Positions 9,758-16,625 of a stretch of 64,000 nucleotides of DNA are shown here, piece by piece (position 1 is the stretch's first letter; each line of letters opens with the position of its first letter). The stretch lies in NCBI RefSeq assembly GCF_005405365.1, contig NZ_BJDX01000001.1, positions 248,001-312,000 of the forward strand. Direction: 5' to 3'. Below the pieces are notes generated by a model. That model did not search any database. It had not been told where the DNA came from and worked only from the letters and a program-made list of their open reading frames with translations. Origin of the DNA: Enterococcus xiangfangensis. GTDB lineage: Bacteria > Bacillota > Bacilli > Lactobacillales > Enterococcaceae. The position numbers and the translations under genes are program-made.

Positions 9758-10341
9758 TGGAAAAATTTACAAGCTACACTGGAAAAACAGTCCCTTTGAT
9801 GAATGATAATATCGACACTGATCAAATCATTCCAAAAGGCTTCTTAAAACAAGTCGATAAAGCTGGTTTTGGCAAACATCTTTTTGATGAATGGCGCTTT
9901 TTAGCAGACGGCTCACCGAATCCTGATTTCATTTTGAATGCACCGGAACGAAAAGCTGCGACCATTTTGATTTCGGGTGAGAATTTTGGATCAGGTTCTT
10001 CACGTGAACACGCAGCGTGGGCCATCCAAGATTATGGTTTCAAAGCGGTAATTGCTGGTAGTTACAGTGATATTTTTTATATGAACGCACTAAAAAATGG
10101 ATTGTTGCCGATTCGTTTAGAACAAAAAATTCGAGAACATTTAAGTCAGCTGCCTGCGGATCAATCCATTACAATTGATCTGCTAGAACAAGAAGTCCGG
10201 ACTGGCGATGCTTGTTATGCTTTTCAAATTGATCCAACTTGGAAAGCAAAGTTGGTCAACGGTTCAGATGATATCAGCATCACCTTACAATACGAAGCGG
10301 CGATCACCGCTTACGAAGAAAAAATGCCGAGCTATGAATAA
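9757..10341 (+). CDS. leuD: 3-isopropylmalate dehydratase small subunit
   Basis: 194 residues, the swivelling-domain subunit that completes the LeuCD isomerase. Characteristic motifs are [14 protein letters not shown] and [18 protein letters not shown]. The start overlaps the leuC stop by one base (TAATG) with GGAGG upstream, so LeuC and LeuD are translationally coupled. It ends the leu operon; no ilv gene follows. Confidence 0.97.
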   Translation: MEKFTSYTGKTVPLMNDNIDTDQIIPKGFLKQVDKAGFGKHLFDEWRFLADGSPNPDFILNAPERKAATILISGENFGSGSSREHAAWAIQDYGFKAVIAGSYSDIFYMNALKNGLLPIRLEQKIREHLSQLPADQSITIDLLEQEVRTGDACYAFQIDPTWKAKLVNGSDDISITLQYEAAITAYEEKMPSYE

Positions 10342-10442
10342 GAGAATGCGTTGGTGACAGATAGCAGCTTCAAGAAATAAGAAAAGAGCGTCAAAATTTC
10401 AGCTTATTACTTGAAACTGTTAAAACATCGTTTACTCAGAAA

Positions 10443-10476
10443 AAGGAGTGTGATAAAAATTTATCACACCCCTTTC
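10443..10476. terminator. Bidirectional terminator between leuD and the ABC exporter
   Basis: Near-perfect stem GGAGTGTGATAAA/TTTATCACACCCC with A-rich and T-rich flanks, placed between convergent genes. Confidence 0.85.
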
Positions 10477-10480
10477 TTAT

Positions 10481-12253
10481 TTAATTTACGATCTGTTCTT
10501 GCACATACTGGGCATAGAGCGGATGACTCTCAATCAATTCAGCGTGTGTCCCGTGTCCTGTGACTTCCCCTTTTTCAATAAAATAAATATGGTCAGCATC
10601 TACAATCGTAGATAGACGATGCGCAATTACTAATGTCGTCCGGCCTGCCATCAATTGATCTAATGCTCGTTGGACCTTTTCCTCTGATTGCGAATCCAAA
10701 CTTGCTGTTGCTTCATCCAGCATCAGAATCTTAGGGTCACGCAAAAATGCACGTGCGATTGCGATCCGTTGTTTTTGTCCGCCAGATAATTTTACCCCGC
10801 GTTCACCTAATTCTGTCTCCAGTTGATCAGGAAATTCTCGCACAAATTGATCCGCGTAAGCTAACTCTAAACCATGCCATAATTCCTCTTCAGTCAATGT
10901 CCGTTCCAATCCATATTGCAGATTTTCACGAATGCTTCCAGCAAAAACAGCACTATCTTGCGAAACATAGCCGATTTGCGAACGCCAGCTTGCAAGACTG
11001 AGCTCTTCTACCTTATCATCGCCTACTTTAATCGTACCAGCAGATGGTTGATAAAAACGTTCAATTAAAGCAAAAATTGTCGACTTTCCCCCACCGCTTG
11101 GTCCAGCAAAAGCGATCACTGTATTTGGTTTGGCTTCAAATGAAACATTTTTCAAAATTGGTCGATCGGCAACATAATGGAAGGAAAGATTTTCTGCTTT
11201 AATCATTTTACCTGCAACATCCGCATTCTTCCCTGTCTCGATCGGCTCCAAATCAGTTTTCAGAATTTGTTCGATCCGTTCGGTCGCACCCATGGCTTTT
11301 TGAACTTGGGAGAAAAACATCGCAAAACTGGCTGCTGGCATCATGATATTGAACAAATACAATAAGAAAGCCACTAATTGTCCACTCGTCAGGGTTCCAG
11401 CTTGGACACGAACCGCACCGTAGCCCAAAATTCCGACAAACATTCCCAACATGACTGTTGTAATAATCGGTTGTAAGATTGCTTCGACTTTTGCATCCTT
11501 GATCCCTAAACTAAAAATATTGTCGATAAATGAACGACCGCTGTTTTTTTCAAATTTTTCTCCATTACTGGCTTTGATCAAACGAATCTCTGATAATTTT
11601 TCACTAGCTTCTGCATTGAAGTCAGCAGTTGCGGTTTGTAATTGTCGACCCAAACGTGACATCACCCGCCCGATTGGCATCATGATCAATCCCATGATTG
11701 GTACCGCTAAAAACATCATTGCCGCCATTTTCCAATCCATCACAAACAAAATAATCATAGAACCTACTAATTGAATCGCACCGGTAATAAAGTTGGGAAA
11801 TTGGGTCGCCACTAGATCTTTAATGACTGTTGTATCATTTACTAGTCGCGAACTGCTTTCGCCTGATTTATGATCATCGTAATAGCTGACCGGCATTTGC
11901 AGCAGATGACTCCATAATTTTTCTCGTAACGTTTTGACAGCACTTTCCCCGACAAAGCGTAATAAAAAACTGCCGATCGCGCCAAAAGCTAATTGACCAG
12001 CGAATGCCAAAATCAAGACGATCAGCATTTTTTTATTGATCTGTGCTAATTTGCTTGTATCGATTAATCCTTTAGTTAATTGCGGGACGATCAAACTTGC
12101 CCCACTTGTCAGTAAACTTAAAAACAAACCGACGATAAACAATGCTTTTCTAGGATTGACGCTCAAGATCAACCGCAAAAAATCTTTTAACCGATAGTTG
12201 CTTTTCGTGTTTTTTACTGTTTTTTTAGGTATGATGCGCGTATTTTGCTCCAT
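10481..12253 (-). CDS. Multidrug-type ABC exporter, fused membrane and ATPase domains
   Basis: 590 residues: six membrane helices in the N-terminal half (about 45-330), then a nucleotide-binding domain with Walker A GPSGGGKST, the Q-loop in YVSQDSAVF, signature LSGGQKQR and Walker B ILMLDEATASLD. This is the BmrA/LmrA half-transporter layout, which acts as a homodimer to expel amphipathic drugs or lipids. The start at 12253 is set by GAAGGA 6 nt upstream and leaves 17 bp after the marR stop; a longer frame would overlap marR. It is co-transcribed with the MarR regulator. The substrate cannot be told from sequence. Confidence 0.92.
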   Translation of the reverse strand: MEQNTRIIPKKTVKNTKSNYRLKDFLRLILSVNPRKALFIVGLFLSLLTSGASLIVPQLTKGLIDTSKLAQINKKMLIVLILAFAGQLAFGAIGSFLLRFVGESAVKTLREKLWSHLLQMPVSYYDDHKSGESSSRLVNDTTVIKDLVATQFPNFITGAIQLVGSMIILFVMDWKMAAMMFLAVPIMGLIMMPIGRVMSRLGRQLQTATADFNAEASEKLSEIRLIKASNGEKFEKNSGRSFIDNIFSLGIKDAKVEAILQPIITTVMLGMFVGILGYGAVRVQAGTLTSGQLVAFLLYLFNIMMPAASFAMFFSQVQKAMGATERIEQILKTDLEPIETGKNADVAGKMIKAENLSFHYVADRPILKNVSFEAKPNTVIAFAGPSGGGKSTIFALIERFYQPSAGTIKVGDDKVEELSLASWRSQIGYVSQDSAVFAGSIRENLQYGLERTLTEEELWHGLELAYADQFVREFPDQLETELGERGVKLSGGQKQRIAIARAFLRDPKILMLDEATASLDSQSEEKVQRALDQLMAGRTTLVIAHRLSTIVDADHIYFIEKGEVTGHGTHAELIESHPLYAQYVQEQIVN

Positions 12254-12270
12254 TCTGGTTCCTTCTTTCG

Positions 12271-12972
12271 CTAAAAATCTTCCCACTCTGTATCTTCTGG
12301 TTTTTTCGGCTGATCGAATTCTGTAAAATGATCACGGTTGTTCCAAAAGTTTTGTCTAAAATCATGGTTAAAATTACGAGAAAAATCTCTTGAAGCATTG
12401 TGCATCTCCCGCTTCATTTGCTTCCGTACCCGGTGTTGCTCCTCTCGCGAAAGATTTTGCCACTCTTCTTGCCAGTTTCCAGAAAATTGTCCACGCACCG
12501 CTTGAATCTGACGTAAACGATCCATGGGATCAACGAAGCGTCCTGCTTGGCGTTGAAAATCCTCTTGCCAACCAGCTGAAATTTTTTGCAAATAGTCGCT
12601 GAAAGTCTGTTGTTCCTCAGCCGTCAAACCGGCAAAAAAACTCTCACTCCTATCTTCACTGGTTCGACTGAAAATTTGGGCTTTTTGTTTTCCGTTGTCA
12701 GTTAAAAAAATCCGTTTGATCCGTTTATCTTGTTCTTCTGCTCTTCGTACCACATCACCACTTTTTTCCATCTTTTTCATCAATTCCGCCAATGAACTAG
12801 GACGAATATCTAAAATTTCAGCTAATTGACTTTGGATCAAACCATCTTCTTTGGCTAAAATCGCTAAAACTCGTTGCTGTCCATTTAATCGTTGGCGTTT
12901 ACTCATAAATGCATTGCTGGCAGAACTTATGAACCGTAATTGACGCATCAAGTCTTTCGTAAACTCGCTCAT
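12271..12972 (-). CDS. MarR family regulator with a long C-terminal extension
   Basis: 233 residues. The first about 140 are a MarR winged helix: QRVLAILAKEDGLIQSQLAEIL, then RPSSLAELMKKMEKSGDVVRR and the wing EEQDKRIKRIFLTDNGK. The remaining about 90, rich in Arg, Asn, Phe and Trp (for example FSRNFNHDFRQNFWNNRDHF), are longer than a standard MarR. GGAG 8-9 nt before 12972 sets the start. It should repress itself and the downstream exporter: its promoter carries two copies of a 16-bp palindrome. MarR proteins usually release DNA when a phenolic or drug ligand binds. Confidence 0.9.
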   Translation of the reverse strand: MSEFTKDLMRQLRFISSASNAFMSKRQRLNGQQRVLAILAKEDGLIQSQLAEILDIRPSSLAELMKKMEKSGDVVRRAEEQDKRIKRIFLTDNGKQKAQIFSRTSEDRSESFFAGLTAEEQQTFSDYLQKISAGWQEDFQRQAGRFVDPMDRLRQIQAVRGQFSGNWQEEWQNLSREEQHRVRKQMKREMHNASRDFSRNFNHDFRQNFWNNRDHFTEFDQPKKPEDTEWEDF

Positions 12973-13000
12973 TATAAAAATCTCCTTTATCTCTGATGAT

Positions 13001-13016
13001 AGTTCGGTACCGAACT
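13001..13016. promoter_or_regulatory. MarR operator O2 (perfect palindrome)
   Basis: AGTTCGGTACCGAACT is an exact 16-bp inverted repeat just downstream of the marR -10 box, between promoter and start codon. Confidence 0.75.
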
Positions 13017-13029
13017 TATTTCGTTTGTT

Positions 13030-13058
13030 ATTATAGTTCGGCACCTAACTATTGTCAA
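13030..13058 (-). promoter_or_regulatory. marR-exporter promoter overlapping operator O1
   Basis: On the minus strand: TTGACA (13053-13058), 17-bp spacer, TATAAT (13030-13035), a full consensus match. The spacer and -10 hold a second copy of the palindrome, AGTTCGGCACCTAACT (13035-13050), differing from O2 at two positions. Repressor bound there would block RNA polymerase. Confidence 0.88.
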
Positions 13059-13161
13059 CTACTCTGCTGATTTTTTTGACTGGATCCAAAAACGCTCCTC
13101 GTTTTCCACTGATTCTGAGTTGCTTTTTAGACAGGTCATTCCTTTGTTAAAAAAATCCAAT

Positions 13162-13193
13162 AAAAAAGATTCGGCAGCTGCCGAATCTTTTTT
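13162..13193 (-). terminator. Terminator of the feo operon
   Basis: A 32-bp perfect palindrome centred on CAGCTG with A6/T6 ends; it overlaps the stop codon of the small FeoB-associated protein. Confidence 0.88.
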
Positions 13194-13326
13194 AATATTT
13201 ATGTTGCTCTTCTTTTACCGGACAACTGCTATTGCAGTCTTCACAAGAGCTGCCGTTTTTAATTCGCCGATAAACGATTACTCCAGCACTGCCAAAGATT
13301 AAGATACTCAATACTATAGTTGCCAT
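13192..13326 (-). CDS. FeoB-associated Cys-rich membrane protein (44 aa)
   Basis: A 44-residue frame too short for most gene calls: one membrane segment (MATIVLSILIFGSAGVIVY), then a basic RRIK and a cytosolic tail with three Cys (SSCEDCNSSC). Tiny proteins of this layout follow feoB in many Firmicutes and are thought to assist ferrous-iron transport, perhaps in place of FeoC. It overlaps the 3' end of feoB by 13 nt, so it is probably coupled to feoB translation, and its stop lies in the operon terminator. Confidence 0.85.
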   Translation of the reverse strand: MATIVLSILIFGSAGVIVYRRIKNGSSCEDCNSSCPVKEEQHKY

Positions 13327-15476
13327 TCTTTCACCTCTTTGATCTCTTCAATCGTAATTGTCGTCGTTTGTTTGACAGGTTTTCTCACAACAAAATAAAT
13401 CATAGTAAATAAAACTGCCGCCGCCAAAATCAAGCCAATTCCGATTTCGCCATTTTCAAAAATCACATGACCAACTTGATATACAACAAAACTTACCGCA
13501 TAAGCAAGGCCGCATTGATACCCAATCGCGCGCCAAGTCCATTTGGCATCGCCCATTTCACGATGGATTGCTCCAATCGCTGCAAAGCAAGGGGCACACA
13601 ATAAGTTAAAGACTAAAAATGAATACCCGGCCACTGGTGTGTACGCCATCTGCAACGATTTCCAGATTTCGACACCATCTTCTGCCACCGCCGCATGACG
13701 ATACAAAATCCCAAAAGTCCCGATTACATTTTCTTTAGCGATCAATCCTGTGATCGCAGCAACTGTCCCGCGCCAATCACCCCAGCCTAACGGTGCAAAC
13801 AACGGAGCAATCAAACCGCCTAATGCAGCTAAAATACTCTCATTTTCATTTACCATTTGCAGTGTGAAGTTGTAATTAGAAATAAACCAAATCACAATAC
13901 TAGAAATAAAAATGACCGTTCCAGCACGTTTGACAAAAGATTTGCTGTGATCATAAGTATAACGTAGTGTGTTGCTGATTCTTGGCAGATGGTACAACAG
14001 AAGTTCCATGATAAACGGAGTCGGGTCCCCTGCAAAGAGTCGTGTTTTCTTTAACGCGATTCCAGATAAAACGATTGCTCCCATTCCGACAAAGTAGGCA
14101 GAAGGCGCTACCCAACTGCTATTAGGAAAGAAGGCGCCAGCAATCAATGCAATGATCGGCAGTTTTGCCGAACAAGGCATGAACGTTGTCAACATTACTG
14201 TCATTCGGCGATCTTTTTCGTTTTCGATTGTTCTACTAGCCATTACTCCCGGGACTCCACAACCTGTAGCAATCAACATGGGAATGAATGATTTTCCTGA
14301 CAATCCAAATTTACGGAAGATTCGATCCATAACAAACGCAATTCGCGACATGTAGCCGCAGTCTTCTAAAAGCGCCAAGCACAAGAACAGCACGATTAAT
14401 TGCGGCAGAAAACCTAAAACAGCGCCGACACCGGCAAGAATTCCATCTAAAATCAAGTTTTGCATCCAACCAGCCACAGCCCACGATTGCAACGTCGAAC
14501 GGACAAAATTCGGTACGATCTCGCCGAATAAATTATCATTGATCCAGTCTGTCCCCATCGTGCCGATAGTTTGAATCGCGATATAATAAATCAGCCACAT
14601 GACTAGCGCAAAAATCGGCAGCGCCAAGAAACGATTAGTCACGATGTGGTCGACCTTATCTGAAATCGATAATTTAAATTGATCTTCATCAACAACACAT
14701 AAAGTTTTTAGATCCGTAATAAAATTATACCGTTCATTGATCACTAAACTTTCAGCATCTTCACCAAAGATTTTTTCCGTGATCTTTATGATTTCTTGCA
14801 AGTCTTTTTGTTGGATCGTACTCAAATTCAAATCTTGCTGCGCCCGTTCATCTCGTTCAAATAGTTTCAGGCTGTACCAGCGACTATATTTAGTCAGTAC
14901 CGTACTGCCTAAAACCGTTTCGATTTCACTAAGAGCTGCTTCTAAACGCCGATCATAATGCGGAAAATTAATTTCCTCGACACCTTTTTTGACTAAATGC
15001 AACGCTTCACTGATTGCTTTATCCAATCCCCAATTTTTCAAGGCACTGATTCCAACAACCGGCGCACCCAAGGCATAAGCTAATTTTTCTAGATTGATTT
15101 GTTTTCCACTTTTTTTGATGACATCCATCATATTTACGGCAACGACTACGGGAATGCCTGTCTCAATCAGTTGCGTCGTCAAGTACAGATTGCGTTCAAG
15201 ATTCGTGCCATCGATAACATTCACGATAACATTCGGCGTGCCTGAGAGCAGGTAATCTCGAGCCACCACTTCTTCTGGTGAATAAGGTGACAGTGAATAG
15301 ATCCCCGGCAAATCATCAATAATCACTTCAGGATCTTTTTTATAAATCCCTTCTTTGCGTTCAACTGTGACCCCTGGCCAATTGCCGACAAATTGATTGG
15401 TGCCTGTTAAGACATTAAAGGTACTTGTTTTCCCGCTGTTCGGATTTCCTGCTAATGCAACATGGATCTTCGCCAT
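13314..15476 (-). CDS. feoB: Ferrous iron transporter FeoB
   Basis: 720 residues. The N-terminal G domain has G1 GNPNSGKTSTFN, G3 DDLPGIYSLSPYS and G4 NMMD, followed by a helical spacer and a membrane domain with about eight or more helices and the two gate regions (ATGCGVPGVMASRT and the C-terminal repeat around LLCAPCFAAIGAIHRE). It imports Fe2+ across the membrane in a GTP-dependent way. It begins directly after the feoA stop and is followed by the small Cys-rich protein; a Fur-like site lies before feoA. Confidence 0.96.
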   Translation of the reverse strand: MAKIHVALAGNPNSGKTSTFNVLTGTNQFVGNWPGVTVERKEGIYKKDPEVIIDDLPGIYSLSPYSPEEVVARDYLLSGTPNVIVNVIDGTNLERNLYLTTQLIETGIPVVVAVNMMDVIKKSGKQINLEKLAYALGAPVVGISALKNWGLDKAISEALHLVKKGVEEINFPHYDRRLEAALSEIETVLGSTVLTKYSRWYSLKLFERDERAQQDLNLSTIQQKDLQEIIKITEKIFGEDAESLVINERYNFITDLKTLCVVDEDQFKLSISDKVDHIVTNRFLALPIFALVMWLIYYIAIQTIGTMGTDWINDNLFGEIVPNFVRSTLQSWAVAGWMQNLILDGILAGVGAVLGFLPQLIVLFLCLALLEDCGYMSRIAFVMDRIFRKFGLSGKSFIPMLIATGCGVPGVMASRTIENEKDRRMTVMLTTFMPCSAKLPIIALIAGAFFPNSSWVAPSAYFVGMGAIVLSGIALKKTRLFAGDPTPFIMELLLYHLPRISNTLRYTYDHSKSFVKRAGTVIFISSIVIWFISNYNFTLQMVNENESILAALGGLIAPLFAPLGWGDWRGTVAAITGLIAKENVIGTFGILYRHAAVAEDGVEIWKSLQMAYTPVAGYSFLVFNLLCAPCFAAIGAIHREMGDAKWTWRAIGYQCGLAYAVSFVVYQVGHVIFENGEIGIGLILAAAVLFTMIYFVVRKPVKQTTTITIEEIKEVKEWQL

Positions 15477-15947
15477 CTACTCTACCTCCTTTGCTACAAT
15501 CACCATTTCTGATTCACTCTTGCGTAAACTTAATTCATACCCACGTACTCGAAGCTCAATTGGATCACCCAAAGGCGCCAACTTGACGATTTTAATTGGT
15601 GTTCCTTTAGTCAATCCCATATCCATTAAGCGACGTTTGATTGAACCGCTTCCATGCACATTTACGATGACACCTTGTTCACCGACCCTAAGCTGATCCA
15701 ACGAGACCCATGTCTGCTGGTCTTCCGTGAGTTCCTTCACAAATATCTTTTTTAATAAAGATTGAGACAATGCTAGCCGGGTATTGTGTAACAAAATAAT
15801 TCCGTTGTCGCCAGAATGATTCACCACAGCGATTTTTGATCCTACGACCATTCCCAAATCTTGCAATCGATGCTTCAACTCATTTTCCAAAGTCATTTCA
15901 TCGATTTGAACGACATGATTCAATGAGACATCTGCTAAAGTTGTCAT
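15477..15947 (-). CDS. feoA: FeoA protein with two tandem FeoA domains
   Basis: 156 residues, about twice a single SH3-like FeoA (75-80). The first copy spans about 1-75 (LQDLGMVVGSKIAVVNHSG), the second about 80-153 (IKRRLMDMGLTKGTPIKIVKLAPLGDPIELRVRGYELSLRKSE), which is the canonical one. FeoA is a cytosolic partner needed for FeoB activity. The start at 15947 has GGAG 6 nt upstream; an ATG four codons earlier lacks room for a ribosome site. First gene of feoA-feoB-small protein. Confidence 0.93.
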   Translation of the reverse strand: MTTLADVSLNHVVQIDEMTLENELKHRLQDLGMVVGSKIAVVNHSGDNGIILLHNTRLALSQSLLKKIFVKELTEDQQTWVSLDQLRVGEQGVIVNVHGSGSIKRRLMDMGLTKGTPIKIVKLAPLGDPIELRVRGYELSLRKSESEMVIVAKEVE

Positions 15948-15984
15948 ATCTATCTCCATCCTACTAATTTTAGCTAATTAATAA

Positions 15985-16031
15985 TGAGAATCTTTCTCAC
16001 TAAGAATAGCTTCATTTGGCAGCAAAGTCAA
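15985..16031 (-). promoter_or_regulatory. feo promoter with Fur-like operator
   Basis: Minus-strand promoter TTGACT (16026-16031), 17-bp spacer, TATTCT (16003-16008). Just downstream, at 15985-15999, is the inverted repeat TGAGAA-tct-TTCTCA inside an AT-rich context, similar to the 7-1-7 Fur box core. Iron repression is therefore likely. Which metalloregulator binds is inferred from the downstream genes. Confidence 0.7.
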
Positions 16032-16219
16032 TCTATGGTCGGCAACTTTCACTTTCTTCTAAGCAAGTTGTTTGACAATCTTTACTTTTTTTGTTTTCTT
16101 CCCATAATTTAGTTATTAAAAAAAATTATCTTACGAATAAAAAACATCCGCCAACAGTTTTTCTTCTTTTGAAAAGGGATTTTTCTTTGTAGCCGTCTGT
16201 TTTCATTATTTTTGCAAAA

Positions 16220-16266
16220 ACACAAAGAGTAGTGTATCTGTATTCACCTACCACAATATATAGTAT
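16220..16266 (+). promoter_or_regulatory. Two NrdR boxes upstream of nrdHEF
   Basis: Box 1 ACACAAAGAGTAGTGT (16220-16235) and box 2 CCACAATATATAGTAT (16251-16266) both fit the NrdR pattern acaCwAtATaTwGtgt loosely; their starts are 31 bp apart, about three helical turns, the spacing typical for paired NrdR sites. NrdR is the ATP/dATP-sensing repressor of ribonucleotide reductase genes. Confidence 0.78.
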
Positions 16267-16273
16267 TAAACGA

Positions 16274-16301
16274 TTGACTTTTTCCCTACATCTTTTATAC
16301 T
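16274..16301 (+). promoter_or_regulatory. nrdHEF promoter
   Basis: TTGACT (16274-16279), 16-bp spacer, TATACT (16296-16301), directly downstream of the NrdR boxes; AAGGGAGG precedes the nrdH ATG. Confidence 0.8.
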
Positions 16302-16332
16302 GGTAATTGTAGAAATCAAGGGAGGTAGTCTT

Positions 16333-16551
16333 ATGGTAAAAGTCTATTCTAAAAATAATTGTATGCAATGTAAAATGACCAAACGTTATTTAGCTGAAAA
16401 TCAAATTTCCTTCGAAGAGGTCAATATCGACCACGAACCCGAAGCTTTAACCTTTTTAAAAGATCAAGGCTTCCAAAGTGTCCCAGTTATTTTCGGTGGA
16501 CAACAAACCATCATTGGTTTTCGTCCCGATCAATTGAAAGCATTAGCCTAA
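16333..16551 (+). CDS. nrdH: NrdH-redoxin
   Basis: 72-residue glutaredoxin-like protein with thioredoxin-like behaviour. Redox site CMQC at residues 11-14 and the C-terminal FQSVPVIFGG...GFRPDQL typical of NrdH. It is the electron donor for the class Ib reductase NrdEF. Start preceded by GGGAGG. A hairpin separates it from nrdE. Confidence 0.95.
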   Translation: MVKVYSKNNCMQCKMTKRYLAENQISFEEVNIDHEPEALTFLKDQGFQSVPVIFGGQQTIIGFRPDQLKALA

Positions 16552-16556
16552 TTTGA

Positions 16557-16594
16557 AACTTTGCGGTCCCACGATTGCAAAGTTTTCTTCTTTT
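16557..16594 (+). terminator. Hairpin between nrdH and nrdE
   Basis: AACTTTGC/GCAAAGTT, 12-nt loop, followed by TTCTTCTTTTA. It looks like a weak terminator or an RNA-stability element that could set the nrdH to nrdEF ratio. Confidence 0.6.
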
Positions 16595-16625
16595 ATAGCT
16601 AGAAAAAATGGAAAGATGTGATGAG

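Noticed and set aside
13120..13302. Plus-strand 60-codon ORF
   Set aside because: It lies opposite the feo terminator and the small FeoB-associated gene, with low-complexity content and no ribosome site.
16126..16368. Minus-strand 80-codon ORF across the nrdH promoter
   Set aside because: It covers the NrdR boxes and promoter, has no protein-like features and no ribosome site.
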